Shown here in pieces: positions 1 through 8,684 of a stretch of DNA of 64,000 nucleotides; position 1 is the first letter of the stretch; every line of letters starts with the position of its first letter. Source of the stretch: Vibrio gazogenes (lineage in GTDB: Bacteria > Pseudomonadota > Gammaproteobacteria > Enterobacterales > Vibrionaceae); NCBI RefSeq assembly GCF_023920225.1, contig NZ_CP092588.1, positions 682,001 through 746,000 on the forward strand, given 5' to 3'. The translations under genes were made by a program, and so were the position numbers. Below the pieces are notes generated by a model. That model was not told the origin of the DNA, did not search any database, and was given only the letters and a program-made list of their open reading frames with translations.

Positions 1-427
1 CGTTACGGTCCTTGAATTTGCCGATGTACTTCGTGCAGACCAAGTGCTGATTGATAAAGCAAACTCTCTGCCGAATATTGATATCATCACCATGGCACAG
101 ACGATCGAAGTGATCGGCGATGGGAAACGGGTGACCGGTCTTAAATATAAAGATCGTCATACTGATGAAATCCATACTCTGCTGTTGTCCGGTATTTTTG
201 TGCAGATTGGTTTGGTTCCCAATACCGAATGGCTGAAAGATTCAGATGTGACACTCTCACCAAGAGGCGAAATCGAAGTCGGTAGCCGGGGTGACACCAG
301 CATGTCGGGGGTATTTGCTGCCGGAGATGCGACGACTGTCCCTTATAAACAGATCATTATCGCCATGGGCGAAGGGGCGAAAGCCAGTCTGGGGGCATTT
401 GATTACCTGATTCGTCATCAGGGATAA
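1..427 (+). CDS. ahpF: Alkyl hydroperoxide reductase subunit F, C-terminal part (5' end outside window)
   Basis: Reading frame is open from base 2 and ends at 427, giving about 141 residues of the C-terminal half of a pyridine nucleotide-disulfide oxidoreductase. AhpF passes electrons from NADH through FAD and disulfides to the peroxiredoxin AhpC, which reduces peroxides in the cytoplasm. The diagnostic segment is the FAD-binding motif GVFAAGDATTVPYKQIIIAM near residues 110-130 followed by GEGAKASLGAFDYLIR, which is nearly invariant in AhpF. The N-terminal thioredoxin-like domains and the CxxC active site lie upstream of the window. A thioredoxin reductase would be the alternative, but the VPYKQIII tail favours AhpF. 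Confidence 0.93.
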   Translation, partial: VTVLEFADVLRADQVLIDKANSLPNIDIITMAQTIEVIGDGKRVTGLKYKDRHTDEIHTLLLSGIFVQIGLVPNTEWLKDSDVTLSPRGEIEVGSRGDTSMSGVFAAGDATTVPYKQIIIAMGEGAKASLGAFDYLIRHQG

Positions 428-433
428 CCTGCC

Positions 434-458
434 AAGCGGGCGCTAAAAGCGTCCGCTT
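434..458 (+). terminator. Possible ahpF terminator hairpin
   Basis: Inverted repeat AAGCGGGCGC / GCGTCCGCTT with a 5-nt loop starts 7 bases after the ahpF stop; one G/T mismatch. The downstream sequence is only moderately T-rich (TCTATTGTTCC), so this is a weak intrinsic terminator. Confidence 0.5.
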
Positions 459-486
459 CTATTGTTCCATTTCCTCTCTCCTCCAT

Positions 487-633
487 TGTCTGTCCCTTTA
501 ATACTTCTCTTCAAGTGCCTGTCCTTTCAATTTGCCATCTCTAACCTTCTTGGTCAGAACTTTCTTTGCCTGTCCCTTACACCCTGAGTCGTCTGTCCCT
601 TTAGTGCTTCTTTCCAAGTGTCTGTCCTTTCAA
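487..633. repeat. Cluster of five CTGTCC-type intergenic motifs
   Basis: Five near-copies of one short motif lie within about 150 bp between ahpF and the next gene: 487-502, 513-530, 566-580, 587-604 and 616-633. The best copies read AAGTGCCTGTCCTTTCAA and AAGTGTCTGTCCTTTCAA. The same motif recurs near 11.6, 13.47 and 15.1 kb, always between genes. No gene is seen in 428-766. Confidence 0.6.
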
Positions 634-766
634 GCTTTTCGAGCGAGTCAACATCCTTTTAATCCATATCATTTTGCCCGCAAGACAGACTAGGTATGTC
701 TTTTGCTTCTGAATTGTCTATAGTAGCGTATGAATCAATCATATACAGCATAAGGAAAGTTCTGCC

Positions 767-1297
767 ATGTTTAGGTCTCTTTTAATTGTGTTTGTGATGA
801 TCGGAATGATGAGTTGCAGTGGTGGGGACTGGCGTACCGCAAGTCGTGAACCCGCAGGCATAGCCCCAGAGCCGGAGCAAGAGAAAGGTGCCGTGATTGA
901 AGTGTATGCCGCCGATGCGTTCGGCTGGCGCGGTTGGTTTGCCGTACACACTTGGATTGCACTGAAACCGGAAAATGCGCCTGTATATACGGTTTACGAA
1001 GTGATCGGTTGGCGACTCAAACAAGGGCGTTCGGTTCTGACCGAATATCAAACCAAACATCCGGATCGCTACTGGTATGGAGCCAAACCAGAAAAAGTGT
1101 TGTCTATCCAAGGTAAAAAAGCGAGCCAGTTGATCCCTGAAATTGCGGCTGCCATTGAATTTTACCCGTGGGCAGATGAATACACGCTCTTCCCCGGACC
1201 GAACAGTAATACATTTCCGGCATGGGTTGGCTTACAGGTACCCGCTCTGGGATTGAAAATGCCTTTCCGAGCCATCGGGAGCGGCTACGCAAATTAA
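767..1297 (+). CDS. DUF3750 family lipoprotein
   Basis: 176-residue protein with a lipoprotein signal: hydrophobic residues 2-15 and a lipobox ending MMSC (Cys about residue 17), so it should be lipid-anchored in the envelope. The mature part (AADAFGWRGWFAVHTWIALK, then YEVIGWRLKQG and FPGPNSNTFPAW) fits the DUF3750 family, whose biochemical role is unknown. It starts with ATG after AAGGAAAGTTCTGCC. It stands alone, with repeat-rich DNA upstream and a gene-free stretch downstream. Confidence 0.75.
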   Translation: MFRSLLIVFVMIGMMSCSGGDWRTASREPAGIAPEPEQEKGAVIEVYAADAFGWRGWFAVHTWIALKPENAPVYTVYEVIGWRLKQGRSVLTEYQTKHPDRYWYGAKPEKVLSIQGKKASQLIPEIAAAIEFYPWADEYTLFPGPNSNTFPAWVGLQVPALGLKMPFRAIGSGYAN

Positions 1298-1728
1298 CTG
1301 AACGATAAGTTTGTTTATCCGCAGATGCAGCCCTGTTTTCGTTTAGCTGTGATCGATGTCCAATGATCACGGCTGACAGTCCATCCATATTCACACTTGT
1401 GCGTATCCCTGAAATGAAATAGCATACGTAAAAACAGACTAACTGTGTGGTCATTGTATATTTCATGAATAATTTCATATAGATATTATCATGCTGATGA
1501 ATTATCCAGTGAAGCGATAGATTTGATTTCGTTCATTTCAATTAAAAATTATCACCGATACTCATCTCAAAAATACACCAAAATGCGAGCATACTTTCAA
1601 TGATTCAGTCATACTGAGTCATTGAAAGTATGGGGAGTGCATCAGGACGATCACACTGTTTACGAGCTGGATATCAGAAGCTCTGATAAATCAGGAATAC
1701 TGGTTATCAGAAACAATGGAGAATCATC
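1298..1728. other. Gene-free stretch upstream of the oxidoreductase
   Basis: No convincing coding frame. It holds an imperfect hairpin AGCTGTGATC / GATCACGGCT near 1345-1374, without a T-run, and the long hairpin at 1590-1632 listed separately. The promoter of the gene at 1729 must lie here, but no confident -35/-10 pair can be picked. Confidence 0.5.
1590..1632. other. 43-nt near-perfect hairpin upstream of the oxidoreductase gene
   Basis: Two 20-nt arms (CATACTTTCAATGATTCAGT and ACTGAGTCATTGAAAGTATG) pair perfectly except for one G-T, around a 3-nt loop CAT. It has no T-run, so it is not a typical terminator. It sits about 96 bp before the start at 1729 and could be an operator, a 5'-leader structure or a mobile-element scar. 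Confidence 0.6.
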
Positions 1729-3615
1729 ATGGTGAATATTATGATCGATGGATCAACGTATACAGTCGATCCGAATCAAACACTACTCAATGCAACAAGA
1801 ACCTGTGGTGTTCCTCTGCCTTCACTCTGTGATACCGATGCTGCTGACAGTATTCATCAACACTGTAAACTCTGCGAAGTTGACATTCTCGGTACAGGTA
1901 TCGTCCCTGCCTGTCAGCAAATGCCAGTAGAAGGCATGGTGGTAACCACGACGTCCAATCACCTTTCAGAACGCAGAAAAAAACACCTTCAGGACATTCT
2001 TTCTCAACCGAATATCATCTGTAGTGAACCGCCTTGTCAAACCGCCTGCCCCGCCCATGTCGATATTCAGCAATATCTGGCATTCATCGCACAGGGTAAC
2101 TATCAGCAAGCGATTGCCGTCATCAAAAAAACACTACCCATGCCACTGTCAATTGGCCGGGTCTGTCCGGCTTTCTGTGAATCCGGATGTCAGCGTCAAC
2201 AATTAGATGAGCCACTGGCAATCCGTCAGTTAAAACGCCACGCAGCCGATCATGATCTGGCCGCGTTTCAGTCTTATCTGCCAGAAAGAAAAGCGGAAAA
2301 ACATAAAAAAGTAGTGATTGTCGGTGCCGGACCGGGAGGGCTCAGTTGCGGTTATTTCCTCACGAACGAAGGTTATGATGTCACAATCTTGGAAGCGATG
2401 CCCCAAGCTGGTGGATGGCTTCGCTATGGTATTCCCGAATACCGGCTGCCGAAAGCAATTCTTGACCAAGAAATTGAATTGATGTGTCGTCATGGCATGA
2501 CAATCAAAACCAATCAGCGACTCGGTAAAGACTTCTTACTCTCGTCACTGAGCGATGACTATGATGCAGTTTGTCTGGCCATCGGCGCATCGCAAGCCAG
2601 CGGTATGGCTTACCCCGGCAGTGACCTCGATGGCTGTTATCTCGGTGTGGATTTCCTGAAAGATCACATGCTCGATCAACGGTGTACCGTCGGTCAGAAC
2701 GTTGCTGTCATTGGTGGCGGCAATACGGCTATTGACTGCGCCCGGACCGCTTTGCGCCTCGGGGCACAGGCAACGATTATTTACCGTCGCTCCCGAGAAG
2801 AAATGCCGGCCGAAGATTATGAAATTGAAGAAGCAGAACATGAAGGTGTTCAATTTTATTTCCTGACCAATCCTGCCGAGAATATCGCAGATCAACATGG
2901 CCGGGTTTGTCAGGTCAAACTGGAAAAAATGGCCTTAGGCGAACCTGATGCCTCCGGACGCAGACGCCCTCAACCGACCGGTGAGTACATCACGGAATCC
3001 TTCGACACCGTTATTTCAGCAATTTCACAGCAAACGGATGTCAGTTTTCTCGATGATGACGACATCACACTGCCACTCAGCCGATATCAGACCATTGATG
3101 TGAATGAAGACAATATGTTCTCTGGTTCACGCAATATTTTTGCAATCGGTGATTTTCGCCGAGGCCCGGCGACCGCTGTCGAAGCCGTCGCAGATGGTCG
3201 CAAAGCGGCATACGGTATTGACTGCTTTCTCGGCGGTGATATGGAAAAGCTATACACCGAGTCCTTCCGGGAAAGAAACATCACCAGAAGTCACCTGATT
3301 CGGCCTGAACATATTAAGAAACTCAAAAACGAACTCCGTTCAATCGTGCAGGGTGATACTCAGGAACAACGGGATCAGGCGCTGGCACAGGCAATGCAAC
3401 ACATTCTGAGAGCCAAAATGCCGGAACTGACATTAGCAGAGCGTCAGCATAACTTTAAAGAAGTCGAAACAGGCTTCACGGATCAGGTCGCCATGAACGA
3501 AGCCCGGCGCTGTTTAAGTTGTGGCTGTCCGGATGGGAATGATTGTAAACTCCGCCACTATGCGACCGAGTATCATGTCGATAAGTCTTTATTGCCGCAT
3601 TCGGATTGTGCTTAA
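1729..3615 (+). CDS. NAD(P)-dependent FAD/FeS oxidoreductase, GltD-like with N-terminal ferredoxin-type domain
   Basis: 628 residues. Residues 1-75 look like a 2Fe-2S ferredoxin fold with spaced cysteines (CGVPLPSLCD, HCKLCEVD). Cysteines at about 100-160 (CSEPPCQTACPAH, GRVCPAFCESGCQ) match the FeS-binding helical domain of glutamate synthase small subunits. Two Rossmann motifs follow, GAGPGGL near 198 (FAD) and GGGNTA near 328 (NAD(P)H), then IFAIGDFRRGPATAVEA. A C-terminal CLSCGCPDGNDCKLR adds another metal cluster. Such proteins feed electrons from NAD(P)H to partner oxidoreductases. The partner is probably the molybdopterin protein encoded convergently next door, as in formate dehydrogenase systems; that pairing is inferred from position only. 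Confidence 0.8.
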   Translation: MVNIMIDGSTYTVDPNQTLLNATRTCGVPLPSLCDTDAADSIHQHCKLCEVDILGTGIVPACQQMPVEGMVVTTTSNHLSERRKKHLQDILSQPNIICSEPPCQTACPAHVDIQQYLAFIAQGNYQQAIAVIKKTLPMPLSIGRVCPAFCESGCQRQQLDEPLAIRQLKRHAADHDLAAFQSYLPERKAEKHKKVVIVGAGPGGLSCGYFLTNEGYDVTILEAMPQAGGWLRYGIPEYRLPKAILDQEIELMCRHGMTIKTNQRLGKDFLLSSLSDDYDAVCLAIGASQASGMAYPGSDLDGCYLGVDFLKDHMLDQRCTVGQNVAVIGGGNTAIDCARTALRLGAQATIIYRRSREEMPAEDYEIEEAEHEGVQFYFLTNPAENIADQHGRVCQVKLEKMALGEPDASGRRRPQPTGEYITESFDTVISAISQQTDVSFLDDDDITLPLSRYQTIDVNEDNMFSGSRNIFAIGDFRRGPATAVEAVADGRKAAYGIDCFLGGDMEKLYTESFRERNITRSHLIRPEHIKKLKNELRSIVQGDTQEQRDQALAQAMQHILRAKMPELTLAERQHNFKEVETGFTDQVAMNEARRCLSCGCPDGNDCKLRHYATEYHVDKSLLPHSDCA

Positions 3616-3665
3616 AGTAACTAGGGTACTTAAAGTAACGGTGCTGAAATACACGACCAAAATAC

Positions 3666-3694
3666 AACAGGGGCAGATATCATCTGCCCCTGTT
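3666..3694. terminator. Bidirectional hairpin between convergent genes
   Basis: Perfect 13-bp arms AACAGGGGCAGAT / ATCTGCCCCTGTT with loop ATC lie between the stop at 3615 and the converging stop at 3742, well placed to end both transcripts. Confidence 0.65.
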
Positions 3695-3741
3695 CAGTTT
3701 CAAGCAATCAACATCACCACACTTGGATCATAGAATGACGA

Positions 3742-6045
3742 TTATTGGATCAATAAGGGTTGATTCTGCGTCGGAACCAGCACCACCGCCACCATTTTCG
3801 ATGTGGGTGTATCACTCCAGTCCCCTTTACTGTCAAGTGGAATCAATGCATTCGCTTCCGGAAAATATGCAGCCACATTTCCCTGCGGGATTTGATACGG
3901 GACAACTTTAAAGTTATAGATCTTCCGTTGAACATCATCTGTCCAAATCGTCTCAATATCGACCCGCTCTTCCGGTTTTAATCCCAGTAATTCTATATCT
4001 TTCGGATTCAGGAAAATCACCTGCCGCTCTCCCCGAACTCCTCGATAACGATCATCATACCCATACACTGTCGTATTGTACTGATCGTGTGAGCGCATCG
4101 TCTGAAGAATAAAGACGGGTTTATCCGTCATACTTTGCGGGTCAAACGACAATATATGCTGCGGTAGTCGATTGGCAGTAATCTCCGCTTTTCCCGAAAC
4201 GGTTTTCCAGTTCAGCTCTCTGGCACTATTTCCCAAGTAAAACCCGCCCGGTATATCGAGGCGCTGATTGAAATTGTCAAAGCCGGGAATTGTTTGCTCA
4301 ATCAAATCACGGATACGATCATAGTTATCCGCCAGAGATTGCCAGTCGACGGGGTTATATGCCCCCAGCGTTGCTTTGGCGATACCAACGATAATGGCGA
4401 CTTCGGAACGAATCGACTCCTCACTCATGTCCACACGCCCCGATGAAGCATGAACCATGGAGAACGAATCCTCGACCGTCACCCGCTGTTCACCACTGGC
4501 CTGCATATCAATATCGGTTCGACCTAGGCACGGTAAAATCAGCGACGCTTTACCGGGATTCACATGACTTCGGTTTAGCTTCGTCGCAATGTGGACAGTC
4601 AATTCACATTGACCCATCGCCTGTGCAACCCGGGCTGTATCCGGTGCAGCCGCAACCAAATTGCCTCCCAAACCGATAAACACTTTACTGTCACCACGCG
4701 CCATCGCTTGTAATGCATGATGAACATTATGTCCATGCGCTTGTGGCGGGTGAAACCCGAATACTTTCTCGATATTATTTAACAACGCTTGCGGCGGATG
4801 GTCATTGATACCAACGGTCCGATCCCCCTGCACATTCGAATGTCCACGAACCGGACACAATCCCGCGCCCGGCTTGCCTATTTGACCGAACAGCAACTGC
4901 AAATTGACAAGCTCTTCGATAATTGCAACCGAATGTTTATGCTGAGTAATTCCCATCGCCCAGGTCACAATCCGTCGTTCCGCATGAAGATAAATATCGG
5001 CAACTTGAATGATTTCATCCTGAGTCAGACCCGATTGCTGAATAATCGCCGCCCAAGGCGTGGCTTCAACCTGTTCAAGGTATGCAGATAACCCTTGCGT
5101 ATGCTGCTCTATAAACGCTAAATCAAAAACCGACTCACCACGTTGTACGGCTGCCTGATGATACCCCAGCAGCACCTTGACGATGCCGCGGACGACAGCC
5201 ATATCGCCCCCCAATTTCGGCATGAAATAGTGGCTGGTTGTCGGTGTCGAACTATTACTGATCATTTCGAGCGAGTGTTGCGGATTGGTAAAACGCTCTA
5301 ACCCTCGCTCTTTCAGATTGTTGAAAGCAACGACTTTGGCGCCGCGTCGGTAGGCATCACTCAATGTTTCAAGCATCCGGGGATGGTTTGTTCCCGGGTT
5401 TTGTCCGAATAAGAAAATTGCATCCGCTTTTCCAAAATCATCGATGGTCACCGTACCTTTACCAATACCAATACTTTTCCCCAGCGCATAACTGGTTGCT
5501 TCATGACACATATTGGAACAATCAGGAAAGTTATTGGTGCCAAAGCGGCGAACCAATAGTTGATAAACAAAAGCGGCCTCATTACTGGTTCGTCCTGATG
5601 TATAAAATTCAGCCTGATTGGGGTCATTAAGCAAATTTAGATAACTGGCGATCATCTCGTAGGCATCGTCCCAACAGATCGGCTCGTAGTGATCCGTTTC
5701 TGGGTTATAACTCATCGGCTCGCTAAGACGCCCCTGATATTCGAGAAAATAGTCCGTCTGTTTGTTCAACCATTCTACAGAATATTGTGCAAAAAACTCC
5801 CGGCCGACTCGGCGAGATGTCGCTTCCCAGTTGACGGCTTTTGCGCCGTTTTCACAAAAACGAAAACGTCCCGGTACACCTTTCTCTCCCCAGGCACATC
5901 CCGGACAGTCAAACCCGTGATCTTGGTTGGTACTCAGTAAATTGGATATATTCTTTGCTACATTCTCACTTTTGAACAAATGCTGAGTCGTCGCTTTTAA
6001 AGCACCCCACCCACCGGCAGAACCTGAATATTTTTTATAACTCAT
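3742..6045 (-). CDS. ydeP: FdhF/YdeP family molybdopterin oxidoreductase
   Basis: 767 residues, normal length for the YdeP branch of formate dehydrogenase-like molybdopterin proteins. The N-terminus has GFDCPGCAWGEKG near residue 48, the reduced cysteine motif of this branch. Next come the bis-MGD domain (GQNPGTNHPRMLETLSDAYR near 215), KLNRSHVNPGKASLILPCLG near 475, and a C-terminal dinucleotide-binding domain with QTMRSHDQYNTTVYGYDDRY near 635. In E. coli, YdeP is linked to acid resistance; substrate unknown. ATG at 6045 follows AAGAAGAGAAGCAA. It converges with the NAD(P)H/FeS oxidoreductase at 1729-3615, which may supply or take electrons. The gene symbol reflects family, not proven function. 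Confidence 0.85.
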   Translation of the reverse strand: MSYKKYSGSAGGWGALKATTQHLFKSENVAKNISNLLSTNQDHGFDCPGCAWGEKGVPGRFRFCENGAKAVNWEATSRRVGREFFAQYSVEWLNKQTDYFLEYQGRLSEPMSYNPETDHYEPICWDDAYEMIASYLNLLNDPNQAEFYTSGRTSNEAAFVYQLLVRRFGTNNFPDCSNMCHEATSYALGKSIGIGKGTVTIDDFGKADAIFLFGQNPGTNHPRMLETLSDAYRRGAKVVAFNNLKERGLERFTNPQHSLEMISNSSTPTTSHYFMPKLGGDMAVVRGIVKVLLGYHQAAVQRGESVFDLAFIEQHTQGLSAYLEQVEATPWAAIIQQSGLTQDEIIQVADIYLHAERRIVTWAMGITQHKHSVAIIEELVNLQLLFGQIGKPGAGLCPVRGHSNVQGDRTVGINDHPPQALLNNIEKVFGFHPPQAHGHNVHHALQAMARGDSKVFIGLGGNLVAAAPDTARVAQAMGQCELTVHIATKLNRSHVNPGKASLILPCLGRTDIDMQASGEQRVTVEDSFSMVHASSGRVDMSEESIRSEVAIIVGIAKATLGAYNPVDWQSLADNYDRIRDLIEQTIPGFDNFNQRLDIPGGFYLGNSARELNWKTVSGKAEITANRLPQHILSFDPQSMTDKPVFILQTMRSHDQYNTTVYGYDDRYRGVRGERQVIFLNPKDIELLGLKPEERVDIETIWTDDVQRKIYNFKVVPYQIPQGNVAAYFPEANALIPLDSKGDWSDTPTSKMVAVVLVPTQNQPLLIQ

Positions 6046-6738
6046 TTGCTTCTCTTCTTATTCTTGATGTTCAGAAAACATCCGCCAATGCAATGCCATC
6101 ATACGAATCATCCATCCGTATCCGGTCAGTCAATCAGGCATCTATCCCATCACACAAGTCATCAATAAAGACGAGATAGATAAAAATATCGATTCTCTTA
6201 TTAACAAACCAACGAACACGCACCGAGAATATCTAAATGATAACAGTCTCAAAAACCGCCAAATGACTAAAAACGACAAATGTCAGCTTAGTTTCACCGG
6301 AAGCGATGCAGATATTTTTAGGGAGTCAGATTCATGTTGATAAGAAAAGCCTGATTTGAATACATCAAAAATACTCCTTAGCAATGACCAGGGTCAATAA
6401 ACAGCAGTTCATCGCCATTTTTTATCAAATACTCATTTTGCTACATTTCATGCTAGTTGTTGAATATTGATTGACGTTTTATGCGATTTCACGACAAGCT
6501 CGCCAATAAAGCCAAAAATAGAATCATATTTTCCATAAATGGTATATGAGTAAGCATAAATCACTGGGTGTTGTTTTCAATGCCAAAATAAATAAGCACT
6601 TATGCGCATATCAATATTTCTATTTACGAACAGAAAATTCGGATGACCAATCCGGATGATCATGTCATTTATTTATATCTGTGACGTGAACATTGCCGAT
6701 ACTCTCTGTAGAATAATGCGATTATCCATAGGAAAATC
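6046..6738. other. AT-rich gene-free stretch
   Basis: About 690 bp between the divergent starts of the YdeP-like gene and the broken gene at 6739. No frame over 60 codons looks real on either strand, and no strong hairpin or repeat was found. It should hold the promoters of both flanking genes. Confidence 0.5.
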
Positions 6739-7109
6739 ATGAATCACCCAATCATTGAACAAATTAAACAAGCCGATCAGGCCATTGTTACTAGGGGCTG
6801 TTGACCTTTCGTGGTTGAATTTTGTTCAATCTGAACGGGTATTGATCGCGGCGCGGGGCATGCCGCTTAGCTATCCTAAGCAAATGACCCGTAACAAAGA
6901 GCAAGACTCGTTCAGATGAACCCTCTGGGCAGCATTTGTCGCTCATTTATCCAGCGTTAGGTCATGGTTCATGTAGAGCGCTACACTTCACATGACCTGC
7001 CTTGACTCAATGCACGACAAATTGCTGCAAAAAACATCACGAAAGGTCAACAGCCCCTAAGGATTTTAATACCTTACTTGATATCTATACTGATGATGAA
7101 CTTAAATGA
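6739..7109 (+). pseudogene. Broken small gene (SnoaL/DUF4440-like N-terminus) interrupted by MITE
   Basis: The frame starting at ATG 6739 (GGAAAATC upstream) encodes MNHPIIEQIKQADQAIVT and then runs into the 264-bp element at 6794-7057, which brings a stop codon. Removing the element and one TA restores the frame: the protein continues KDFNTLLDIYTDDELK before TGA at 7107-7109. The 34 residues resemble the N-terminus of NTF2-like SnoaL/DUF4440 proteins (IxQAxxAxxxxDxxxLLxxYxDD), normally about 120 residues, so the 3' part is also lost. The family assignment comes from a short stretch and is tentative; the interruption itself is clear. Confidence 0.65.
6794..7057. mobile_element. MITE copy 1 (264 bp, TA target duplication)
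   Basis: The element starts GGGGCTGTTGACCTTTCGTG and ends with the exact inverse complement CACGAAAGGTCAACAGCCCC. It is flanked by TA at 6792-6793 and 7058-7059. It has no coding capacity and contains internal palindromes, including GGTCATG...CATGACC. A copy of identical length with two base differences lies at 14625-14888. TA duplication and terminal inverted repeats point to mobilisation by a Tc1/mariner-IS630-type transposase, none of which is encoded in the window. It interrupts the reading frame at 6739. Confidence 0.88.
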
Positions 7110-7124
7110 TGGAACGATAATTTT

Positions 7125-7601
7125 ATGACTAAGATTTATGCCATATGTGGCTTTATTGGCTCAGGAAAGACAACATATGCGAAAACACTGGCGGAAAAGT
7201 GTGGTGCGTTTCGCTTTTCTATCGATGAATGGATGCTCCCGCTATATGGCGAGCACATGGAACGGGATGTGTTTGACCATCGTCTGTCAACGCTAAAAGG
7301 GCTATTCGAAGACGCAGCATTACAGCTTTTCTCCTTGGGTACGCCAGTCATTTTCGACTTTGGACTTTGGACCAGTTCTGAACGCCAAGCTTTTAGAAAC
7401 TGGGCATCCAGTATCGGAGTGGATCATGAAATTCACTACTTGGATGTCAGCTTTGATATCTGCAAACAGCGGGCACTTGCTCGTAATTCGGAACGAGAAG
7501 GAAAATCTTACGAAATGACCCCGGAAATGTTGGATTTATTCTGGTCTAAATTTGAAGTGCCAAATCCAGATGAAAATGTGGTTTGGGTGCAGACAACCTA
7601 A
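7125..7601 (+). CDS. AAA/zeta-type P-loop ATP-binding protein
   Basis: 158 residues. A Walker A motif GFIGSGKTT lies at residues 9-17, followed by a kinase-like core (FSIDEWMLPLYG near 31, then VIFDFGLWTSSERQAFR near 74) and an Arg-rich lid CKQRALARNSEREGKSYEMT near 113-132. This layout is typical of small nucleotide or aminoglycoside-type kinases and of the AAA_33 family; the acidic DEW after the P-loop may bind the acceptor. The substrate cannot be told. Its start is 15 bp past the broken gene's stop, so both may once have shared a transcript. Confidence 0.75.
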   Translation: MTKIYAICGFIGSGKTTYAKTLAEKCGAFRFSIDEWMLPLYGEHMERDVFDHRLSTLKGLFEDAALQLFSLGTPVIFDFGLWTSSERQAFRNWASSIGVDHEIHYLDVSFDICKQRALARNSEREGKSYEMTPEMLDLFWSKFEVPNPDENVVWVQTT

Positions 7602-7859
7602 CCAATCTCTCTGACTTATTACTCCCTCCCGATCAATCGACAGTCACCAACCGATGCGCATGTCAAACTCATTGATTATATCCGTCCATCACCAGTACAT
7701 TTGCTTATTCGAGGACACGTCCAATAACTAGCAGCAAGTACATGACATGCTGCGCATTTTCATCGGCTACTTATAACATTTGGTTGATAAACCAGACAAC
7801 TATCGTCATTTTGTACTCAGTGTCAGTACCTTTAACACGTTCAGGCTGTAAGGGAAGTT

Positions 7860-8531
7860 ATGTCTCAAAAATTAAGTATTATTCTATTGTCGACACTGAT
7901 CACTGCATGTTCCAGTGGAACAGTTGGTGGATTGTTACCAGCACCCAAAATATTGCATGGGAAATTAGAAGGCTTAACGTATACCTCACCACAAGGTGAC
8001 TTAACAATCACAGCACCCGCTACAGAAGATCATGGGGAGTGGACCTACACGCAAGTGAAAGAGCATACTGAAAATACACCAGACCAAATGGATACTTATG
8101 TCGGATTTAAAACGCCTTATGACAGTCACCTTTATTCTGCTGAAGTGGTGAACTATAAGCACCTTCCTCCTCTCACTGACAAACAATTTTTACGATTTAA
8201 AAATGACAACTTAAAGCGAGTAATAAATGCCACAGAAGAGCGTTGGGGCAGCAAAGTTGAGCGACTCAATGAAACCAGCATTCATTGCGCCAACAATCAA
8301 TCTTTCGCCTATACGATATTGAAACAAAAAATCACATCTTACGAACTCAATTTCGTAAAATACTATTTGATTTCTCTATCTTATCAAGGGAGTAGCGTGG
8401 CCATTGTTACGAGTGAACTGAATTTTGATTTAAGAAATGAACGTCCGCCTGAAGCCGATATAAAGAATGCAAAGTATACCAAGCATCGTGCATTTACCTG
8501 TTCTTTAAAATACGGTGCTGCTACCCACTAA
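7860..8531 (+). CDS. Hypothetical lipoprotein
   Basis: 223 residues with a lipoprotein signal: MSQKLSIILLSTLITACSSG, lipobox LITAC with Cys at residue 17. The mature part (residues 18-223) has no recognisable domain; it has conserved-looking aromatic and charged stretches and two further cysteines (ETSIHCANNQ near 143 and FTCSLKYG near 215) that could form a disulfide in the periplasm. It stands alone. ATG follows AAGGGAAGTT. Confidence 0.7.
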   Translation: MSQKLSIILLSTLITACSSGTVGGLLPAPKILHGKLEGLTYTSPQGDLTITAPATEDHGEWTYTQVKEHTENTPDQMDTYVGFKTPYDSHLYSAEVVNYKHLPPLTDKQFLRFKNDNLKRVINATEERWGSKVERLNETSIHCANNQSFAYTILKQKITSYELNFVKYYLISLSYQGSSVAIVTSELNFDLRNERPPEADIKNAKYTKHRAFTCSLKYGAATH

Positions 8532-8684
8532 AAAGCCACCAAGAAAATGCCGCTGATACTGATGTATAAAGCGGCAACTTTCTTTCTCACCTCACCGAAT
8601 AGATAAAGCTCTCATCAAGACCGAGTTCGTGCTAGAATCGCGCGTTTTGTTCATTCAGCCGCGCCAAAATCACCAGAGGTCACT

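Noticed and set aside
1104..1478. 124-codon minus-strand ORF overlapping the DUF3750 gene end
   Set aside because: No ribosome-binding site, no family, and mostly antisense to a supported gene.
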